Of a DNA stretch of 64,000 nt, positions 57,355 to 64,000 are shown one piece after another (positions within the stretch are counted from its first letter, which is position 1; every line of letters begins with the position of its first letter). A model generated the notes under the pieces. The model ran no database searches. It was not told where the DNA came from and was given only the letters and a program-made list of their open reading frames with translations. The position numbers were made by a program, and so were the translations under genes. The stretch lies in assembly GCA_944548615.1 (NCBI GenBank), contig OX155955.1:15223818-15287817 (forward strand), in the 5' to 3' direction. The DNA is from Micropterix aruncella (lineage: Eukaryota; Arthropoda; Insecta; Lepidoptera; Micropterigidae).

Positions 57355-57515
57355 AAGATCTATCGTAATTGAATGCGTATACAAAATTTTGGGTCTCTGC
57401 TGTTGACCGTTGAGGAGTTCCCTCGTCGGGAGCCAACCCAGGGTACATCAGCGATGTCATGGTAGAACTTGGATGCCCCCATAATTTAATGCGTATACAA
57501 CATTTGGGTTAGAAT
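57355..57515 (-). repeat. Inverted satellite units closing the array
   Basis: About 1.4 units in minus orientation (GGTCTATCGTAATT-like start, TACAAAATTTTGGGTCTCTG, TTGAGGAGTTCCCTCGTCGG). They are separated from the forward array by about 55 bp of TTTCGATTTCG repeats (57302-57350). The junction forms an imperfect palindrome with the last forward unit. Confidence 0.93.
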
Positions 57516-57565
57516 AATTAAGTTCCTGGCTACTTTTCAGGAAAGTGTTGGGGTGACACAACCGT

Positions 57566-58204
57566 TTTTTTTATGTGGTGGAAAGATATACCTATTAGTA
57601 ATTAGGTATTAATGCATTAAAGGAACCTATTTTACATAATTGATTTTGTAACATCACCCGACTATATTGACCACGCTGGTTCCGAATCTGTAATAATCTT
57701 TATTCGGTTTCTATAAATAAGCGAGATATAGGCATTCAAAAAAGGGTCAAACCCATACATTTCGGTAGGTTGTTAGTTATTTTTAATAATACATAAACAC
57801 CTATTTGACGGTACCTAGGTTAGATTAGTTTTTTAAGACAATCTTAAAAACTGAGTTTAAAAAAACTTTTTTTTATTTGTTATTTGTTTTTAACTTTAAA
57901 CTAAATTTGGTTGTTAATTTGTTAAAGCTTTTTTCTTTCACATTTAGCATTACAATGATCGAATCTAGTAGTATTTCATTATTTTTTCGATTTTTGAGAA
58001 AGGTCCCTATACTGCAGTAATTCTATTAACATCGAAAGATAACTCAACCCGGCGGTGCAAAAATCGTTTTGGTATATCGTAATTAGATAGTGTAACTAAA
58101 GGAGACTTTTTAAAATTGTGTATAATAAAAAGTTGACAAATGTTTAGTTTATTTAATTTTATTCTTCTGTGCCAACCCTAACAAAGTAGGTAAAAATTTT
58201 GCAC
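57566..58204. other. No gene recognised
   Basis: AT-rich. I looked here for a second THAP exon (a C-x2-H pair) on the plus strand and did not see one. Confidence 0.4.
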
Positions 58205-58470
58205 GCTCTTCAGAAGCTTTGCCTCTGTTCGTGTTTACTTCTGTGGTCTGGCGATAGATTATGGGTGGGGCGCGGTGTAAGTGGCGAACGGTTGAATGTT
58301 GCCAGTTGCCACTTGTGGCGTGAGTAAGTTGCCGCACCGTGCAACGGACAACTTTGCGAAGCGAGCCGTGTAGTTTGTCGACTGGCGGCTGCGGCTCGTT
58401 CAGCCGAAACGGCCAATACAGCGTGACTCGAGTGGACTTCAACTGCAACACTATAATGCAACTAAGGAGA
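58205..58470 (+). repeat. Repeat E copy, GC-richer
   Basis: GGGCGCGGTGTAAGTGGCGA, GGTTGAATGTTGCCAGTTG and CCGCACCGTGCAACGGACAA match the words of 50060-50150 and 50730-50800. Overlapping open minus frames here are not convincing genes. Confidence 0.55.
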
Positions 58471-58616
58471 AACATAATATTATTGAGTCCCGAGTTAAAT
58501 GCTTAATTTAACATGCCTTCACTGACCACCACGTGACATCATGTTACAACATGCATTTATGCATCTGTTGATAGGATCTAACCCTATACCCCCCGAATGT
58601 GAGGCGACCAATTATA

Positions 58617-58783
58617 CCTACGGCAAAATGTATATAAATTTATATAAATGTAAATATAAATGTAAATGTGCGCCGCTCTATAGTAATCCGCTCTATAGTA
58701 ATGGTATAGCTCTATAGTAAACCCCGCTCTATATAAATGTAAATGTGTGTGTAAATATAAATTTATATACATTTTGCCGTAGG
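58617..58783. mobile_element. Fold-back element, perfect 29-bp arms
   Basis: 58617-58645 is the exact reverse complement of 58755-58783 (outer word CCTACGGCAAAATG). The centre carries four copies of GCTCTATAGTAA or GCTCTATATAAA. Total 167 bp, no coding capacity. Confidence 0.85.
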
Positions 58784-58999
58784 CAACCCGAGCTAATCGC
58801 CATTCATTCGAGGGATTTAAATGTATTAAGTCTGTTTTCGCTATCATGGAAAAATTATTCCTATTAATTTTCATACATAAAATTTCGTCCAAATACATTT
58901 TATATCACGACTATCTATATTTATAAAAAAAGATCGATAATTTATGTAAACGAAACCAATTTGTTGTTGCCGGTTGTTTTACATTTAAAAAAAACGATG

Positions 59000-59622
59000 G
59001 TGTAACCCCAACACTTTCCTGGCACATACCCAAGAATTGATTTCATCTGAATTTTATAATTAAAATAAATGAGCGTCCTCTCTCGGTCGATGGACGTACA
59101 CGGTTGGGTGCCTTTGCAACGCCTTAGAAGGCGCGTTTAATTTTTCAACTAAGGACGGGTTCGGGCCAAGCGCCGCAAGTAGCATTACTATTTAATTAAA
59201 ATGTATTGCGGAATTTAAATATGATTAGTGTAGCTTGTATATGAGATATTCCAACCGAAATTTCACAATGTGATTTCGGCTCAACAAGGTAACTGTGTTC
59301 CAAATTTCAAGTCTCTAAGTCCAAAATTTCGAGGTTGAAATATGAGTTTGTCGCGCCCCGGTGGACCGATTTCAACCACAAACTTTTAGACTCTTGTCAT
59401 GAACAAATGATACCTGCTTGCCAAGTTGCAGTTCAATCGGATTAAACGTTAAGGCGCTATTGTGAAGGAATACACAGAGAGACACACAGATAGACTTCTA
59501 TCTGGAAATGGAATTAATGGTCTCAGAGGGGGCTCAAATATATCCGTCTTCATCTCAACAAAAAAATTGCGCGTTCGCAATACTTTCCCTTCTCGTTCAA
59601 TGGTGGGGCAGGAAAGTAAAAG
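59000..59622 (-). repeat. Repeat B copy B7, full length
   Basis: Minus strand from 59622: TACTTTCCTGCCCCACCATT...GGGAAAGTATTGCG, then TGTGTGTCTCTCTGTG, CAATAGCGCCTTAACG and AACTTGGCAAGCAGG. GCGCGACAAACTCAT, TTCCGCAATACATTT and CGTCCATCGACCGAGAGAGG follow, and the copy ends CCAGGAAAGTGTTGGGGTTA near 59005. About 620 bp. Confidence 0.85.
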
Positions 59623-59634
59623 ATAAACCGGATT

Positions 59635-59705
59635 TATCGCGTGGAGTTAGTAGCTCCCGACGTTTCGGCGGTTACAACATCGCCGAAACGTTGGGTGCTT
59701 TATTA
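59635..59705. repeat. Hairpin with CGTTTCGGCG arms
   Basis: CCCGACGTTTCGGCG (59656-59670) pairs with CGCCGAAACGTTGGG (59681-59695), with one G-T-type mismatch and a 10-nt loop. Related half-sites are at 48009-48026 and 48295-48312, so it belongs to an interspersed family. Confidence 0.85.
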
Positions 59706-59814
59706 TGCTATAATTATTTTATCTTGTTTATAATATTGAGATTGTTTCCGTATTACATAGATATATGTATACATAAAATGTAGCTTCTGCCGTTTAAATG
59801 CGTCATTAGTAAGA

Positions 59815-59897
59815 ATTTTCAGTAATCCGGCATTTTCACTAATCCAGCAGTAGTATCTGGTCCGATATCTACCGGATTACTGAGATACCACTGTATA
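59815..59897 (-). mobile_element. Pogo/Tigger-like terminus or MITE remnant
   Basis: Minus strand TACAGTGGTATCTCAGTAAT then CCGGTAGATATCGG resembles Tigger/pogo inverted ends (CAGT..TATCTC...TAATCCG). A second CAGTAATCCGGCA near 59820 suggests a collapsed pair of ends. Confidence 0.5.
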
Positions 59898-60539
59898 GTT
59901 TCTTTTTTGTAGTTTTTTCTGTCTAAATTTAGTTTACGCGTTTTCTCTCCAAAACGCGATGGCACTCAAATTTTTAAATTATTTAATCGCATTTCATTTT
60001 TCCTCTTTTTTTATCCCATTATAAATAATTCCCGTTCGCCATCTTGAAAGCCAATTGAATGAAATGTCCATTATCCTTCAGCAAAGCTGGATAAATCTAA
60101 TTTTCTTTTAATGGGAATGACTTTGTTTAGGTTACAAACCGCCTTTCCAGCTATGTTCCTCTTTTTATTGAAGTCAACGCGCGTAAATAACTATTGAGTT
60201 GATTGCACTGTGAGCGACCGTGAATAACAATGCCAACGAATGAAGATAGGATAACGACGGATCGGGAAGCGGTTTGGTGGGGCGGAGTCAGGAGATTTAT
60301 TGGAATACGTTAGCGTATAACTCAGGAACTTAACCCTAACAAGGCGCAGAGAGAAGACTTTATATTGAATGATCAGCGGTACCATTAAACTTGATAAAGT
60401 ATCATCGTAGTCCTGAATAATTTACATTTTTAGAAGGCTAATATTATAGCTACTTAATGTCAGTTTATTATTCCTTATTTTTGACGTGAATATATCTTTA
60501 TAAGAGCTCTCAAATTAAAACCCATCGAATTTATTAAGA
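59898..60539. other. No gene recognised
   Basis: Mixed AT-rich sequence; no coding signature. Confidence 0.45.
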
Positions 60540-60740
60540 GAGTTTTAGACCTCTTAAAAATACACATTCTTTAAATGACTGTTTATGTCGCATACGTACG
60601 TATGAGCTGAGGATTGAGCGTCTTCAAAAACGGTTTATCCGTCACCTAAAGGAGAATGCCCATTCTAGTATGAAAAAATATAATCTTTTCAAAATTTTTG
60701 TATCTCCATCAAATGGCGTCTAATCTATTCAGTGACATCA
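60540..60740 (+). pseudogene. Short LINE ORF2 fragment
   Basis: One plus frame (about 60548-60670) reads LNDCLCRIRTYELRIERLQK, then RFIRHLKENAHS. The RIE.LQKRF.RHL core is a common LINE post-polymerase motif. Too short for classification. Confidence 0.5.
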
Positions 60741-61659
60741 TCACAGTCTTTGTAAAAAATTACATCGAAAACGGTTTTCGCATTTCAGAAATATTTACAA
60801 AATAAAATGAATATATAATTTTGAGGTAAGGTTCAGCCGGTTCATTAATCATTCATTGATAACAGATGCAAGCTATTATCTATTTAAAAAGTTATTTCAG
60901 ATGTTTTAACGGGTTTAAGATGAGTTTAGTAGGTATAGGTTGAGGGAGTACCTAAAAAACTTATCATTCAGTTAATTTATTTTATTCTCCCTCCCTTTAT
61001 ATCATCACATCAAGATGACAACAGTATGGGTGAACGCATGCCGATAATAATAATAAATCGATTTTACTTTATTCGATATTTCTTCACATTATGTACATTA
61101 TAAATATTAAATAGGTAGAGTGAAAATAAAGATAGCTAAATCCAAGTTAATTTTTAAAAGTTCTTGATTAATAATAAATAGTTGATTGTGTATAATTCAC
61201 GTTCGTAACACAACTTTTCGTTTATTACGAGTGAATAAGGATTTGTCATCGAATAAAATGGATTGATGCGGGGATCAATATCCTAGACCTAGGTAAACGA
61301 TCATGTAACATAATTGCACGCATTAGAGAAAAAAGACATCCCTTTTCAGTAGCTTCACACGTGATAATTATTGGCAAATAAAAAAATGGCATACTACATT
61401 AGCCGGAAGTTTAAAAGTACCTACTAATATTTTATTTTTAAAAATGCCCTCAACGAATAGTCATGAAACTTATTGAGAAATTATGTTTTTATTTTAGCTA
61501 TAATGTATTAATACTTTATTCAAGATACAATCATTCTTTTGAGAGTACTAATAATAGGCATTCTCCTTTTCGCTGATTTTCCTCCAGGTTGTCATAAGCT
61601 GAAGGACCACAATGCTATAGTTTAGAGATATCGGAGGACCGGCGAGTAGCATCAGATAT
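60741..61659. other. No gene recognised
   Basis: AT-rich; no recognisable exon, RNA or repeat. Confidence 0.45.
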
Positions 61660-61932
61660 GTTTGTTTCTACTCTTTATTGTGAAAATTCCACAATGGGCG
61701 GGTTTATTTTTATATGCCAATTCCTTACAACCAACCCTACTGTGACGTGTTTATATGTATGTATGCGTGTAACATGTTTATAAGTGTGTGTCTTGTTATT
61801 GCATTCGATAGACATAATTGAAAATGCAATACCGTTAATTTGATCCCAACGGAAAATGGTGACCCAGCCGGGAATCGAACCCGGGACCTTACAAAGTAAG
61901 ATCAGACGACCTAACCACTATGACACCGCTTT
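61660..61932 (-). mobile_element. tRNA-derived SINE, second complete copy
   Basis: Same structure as 45041-45340. On the minus strand an A-box-like TGTCATAGTGG lies at 61926-61916 and a B box GGTTCGATTCC at 61881-61871. The body and 3' end are the same (AATAAACCCGCCCATTGTGG, CAATAAAGAG). The anticodon stem again has CTTAC-TTT-GTAAG. The tail is short (AGAAACAAACATA). Confidence 0.9.
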
Positions 61933-62475
61933 TATAAGAATAAGAATAAGAATAAATTTATTTTCGTAAGTAATTTTCCAAAAACATTATTCAAAAAGTA
62001 TGTTTAATTAGGCCGAAGCCCGTACCAATGTAGACTCGACTAGGTCACTTGTACGTTTTATATTGTGCGCACACTTATTAAAGTACTATTACTGAAAAAA
62101 AGAAAAAGTAAAAATTAAAAAAAAAGTAAATCTAATAACTCTAATAAATACGTAGTATAAATTTCAAGAGTTATTTTAATGATATCTAATACCTAATTCA
62201 TAAACATGTTGAAAAATAAAAAAAGAAATCAAAATACATCCAGTTAAAATATTATTAAAATAATATCAATAATAAAATATAATAAAATTATAATTGCAAT
62301 GATAATCAGTAAATAGAGAAAAAAAAAGGAGTTAATAATTTACAAAATAAAAATAAAACAAAAAGCCAGTAATAAGAAGAAGTAATTAAAATAGTCAAGT
62401 CAATAAATAATACAGAAAAAAAAGATAATAATAATCCTAGTAGCAACAAATAAAAACATAAGATTTAGTTATCAG
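61933..62475. other. A-rich sequence with (AATAAG)n, no gene
   Basis: Starts with a short (AATAAG)n run at 61935-61953, then about 500 bp of A-rich sequence. It contains AGGCCGAAGCCCGTACCAAT near 62012, possibly the minus-strand 3' end of an unrecognised retroposon. Confidence 0.4.
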
Positions 62476-63840
62476 GTTAAAAACTACCGACCCATAAGCC
62501 TGACTAGTATAGTGTGCAAATGTATGAAAAGAATCATCGCTAAGGAACTGCAAGGCTTCCTAAGATCGGAAAACATCATACCATACCAACAACACGGATT
62601 TGTGTCTAATCGCTCAACTATCTTTAACCTCTTGCTTTGCCTTGACTTCGACTCTAAAACTCCCGTTGATGTTATTTATCTGGACTTCGAGAAAGCATTT
62701 GATGCGGTGCCACACCGTCGGCTCCTTGCAAAACTAGCGCATCTCGGAATACGTGGTAGACTGCTGACATGGCTGGAAATTACCTAACGGGACGTACATA
62801 CCAAGTGAGAGTGGGGGGCCTATTATCGGATGTCCGTGAAGCGGTCAGCGGCGTACCTCAAGGTTCCGTTCTGGCTCCGACCCTGTTCGGGATCTTCATT
62901 TCTGATCTTCCCCAACTCGCCGGAATATCAACGAGCCTCTTCGCTGATGATGTTAAACTTACTGCAGACGCTGTCTTGAGTTGTGGAACGTTAAGAGAAG
63001 CTTTAGATGAAATCACCAAATGGACTCAAGACTGGGTTATTAAAACCAACCCTAAGAAATGCACAGTTCTACACCTTGGTAAAAACAACCCTGAAAATGA
63101 CTACCAACTTGGATCGATCAGCTTAACCACCACAAATGCATAGAAAGACCTTGGTATAACGATAACGGACAACTTGAAATGGGCAAACCATATTTAAAAT
63201 ATAGTAAAACAGGCAAACTCACTTCTATATTTGGTAAAGAAAGCTTTTCAAGTATTGACGATACCGACATTTCTAAAAATTTACAAAACCTACATTCGTC
63301 CTCTGATCTAGTATGGTTTTCAAATCTGGAATCCTTATTTTGCCAAGGACATCAACCTGCTTCAAAGTGTACAACGTAGAGCGACAAAACTGCCAAAAAC
63401 CCTAAGAAAACCACCCTATGAACATAAATTAAAAATCCTCAAACTGACAACTCTGGAGCAACGGAGACACAGAGGAGATCTCACAGAGACATACAAAATA
63501 CTGAGGCAATACTACGACTGCCCAGAGTTGGAAAGCATGTTTGTGTTCAATTCAAACCATCACTTAAGAGGTCACAGCCTGAAACTCAACGTTACAAGCT
63601 TTTCAACTGAAGCAAGAAAGCACTTCCTGACAAACAGAATCGTGAACAGCTGGAATAAACTGCCCGAGGAAGTTATCGAAGCACTAACCATAAACGCATT
63701 CAAAAATAGGCTTGATATCTACTTAAAAAATAATATATAAAAGAAAAAAAAAGGAAACAGCAACACCAGTGAATTTCATAGATATGAACACATCAGCGTT
63801 AAGCTGCTAGTTCATCAACAAATAATAATAATAATAAATA
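62476..63840 (+). pseudogene. CR1/L2-like LINE, 5'-truncated reverse transcriptase to 3' tail
   Basis: The best preserved LINE. It opens inside the fingers domain with NYRPISLTSIVCK (62482), then QQHGFVSNRST, motif A VIYLDFEKAFDAVPHRRLL (near 62671-62730), SGVPQGSVLAPTLFGIFISD (motif B), and motif C LFADDVKL with both aspartates. Then come INPKKC-type and LGITITDNLKW, YKTYIRP and GFQIWNP, VQRRATKL, EQRRHRGDLTETYKIL, and the C-terminal RGHSLKL...NRIVNSWNKLP...FKNRLDIYL to a stop at 63740. A frameshift near 62770 and three in-frame stops (63141, 63195, 63309) disable it. The 3' UTR ends in an (AATAAT)n tail at 63815-63840. It is the same family as 605-1640. Confidence 0.9.
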
Positions 63841-64000
63841 TTAGGCGTTTAATGGAGAATAACGGAGATGAGCACCTCAATCTCATGTCTTTCAAATTAC
63901 AACAGTAGCGGAGAAATGTGTTTGATTGTTTATATTTCATTAGTGGTCGTCTTCAAATTAAATTGTAATTCATTAAGAATCTTGGGCGCTATGTATGAAA
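63841..64000. other. Window end, no gene recognised
   Basis: Short mixed flank after the LINE tail. Confidence 0.5.

Larger units (their letters stand above)
54588..57565 (+). repeat. Repeat B copy B6 carrying an internal satellite array
   Basis: The start is ACTTTCCTGTCAGGAAAGTA, then CGACGATAGCGCCGAAACG and GAAATTTGGCATGCAGG; the end is CAGGAAAGTGTTGGGGTGAC at about 57537-57556. The middle of the usual 600-700-bp element is replaced by about 2.7 kb of 118-bp tandem units. It lies in what would be the first intron of the THAP gene. Confidence 0.8.

Overview
This window looks like gene-poor, AT-rich nuclear DNA from an insect, probably a lepidopteran. The evidence is the repeat content: many 5'-truncated non-LTR retrotransposons, 3' tails of the form ggcaataag..cgcc..gtgcaataaag shared by LINEs and a tRNA-derived SINE, an RTE C-terminus with a GAT-rich tail, hAT, pogo/Tigger-like and fold-back DNA elements, and long (TA)n tracts. 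The order-level call is inference from recognised repeat styles. No complete host protein gene was found. Positive evidence for host coding sequence is limited to one likely first exon of a THAP-domain protein (54466-54548, + strand, ending at a gtaagt donor) and two weak small reading frames (21031-21252 + and 42069-42356 -).

Layout. 1-5.5 kb: a (TA)n tract, a CR1/L2-like fragment (-), an RNase H-type LINE C-terminus (-), a possible Helitron end and an old LINE end. 5.4-15.7 kb: several copies of a GC-rich repeat of about 650 bp (repeat A), two large (TA)n blocks at 7.25-7.95 kb, a decayed reverse transcriptase at 13.2-13.9 kb, and a rearranged repeat A copy with a perfect 28-bp-arm hairpin at its junction. 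15.8-20.9 kb: two copies of a second repeat (repeat B), one split by a LINE, plus repeat C. 21-29 kb: LINE C-termini, a TTTTTCGAC-like minisatellite and a possible hAT end. 29.2-30.15 kb: a 562-bp hAT-type element with a near-perfect 8-bp target duplication, and a fold-back element with perfect 40-bp arms.

30.41-41.30 kb: a minus-strand LTR retrotransposon with unusually long, almost identical LTRs of about 3.5 kb, a tRNA-Lys-type primer-binding site, a purine tract and only a truncated retropepsin in an otherwise non-coding 3.9-kb interior. This is the layout called LARD (large retrotransposon derivative) in plants.

41.3-53.6 kb: a dense mosaic of repeats, including a repeat B copy carrying two nested insertions, two related LINE ends, an RTE end, a tRNA-derived SINE and a 5S-rRNA-derived pseudogene. 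54.1-57.6 kb: the THAP exon and, just downstream, a repeat B copy with an internal 118-bp satellite array in nested higher-order periods (118, 473 and 1301 bp) that ends in an inverted segment. 57.6-64 kb: more repeats, a Tigger-like terminus, a second tRNA SINE and the best-preserved LINE (62476-63840).

The genes here do not form a pathway; the content is a record of nested transposition. The strongest candidates for something undescribed are repeat B with its internal satellite, the long-LTR element, the 5S-derived sequence, and repeat A with its structured insert.
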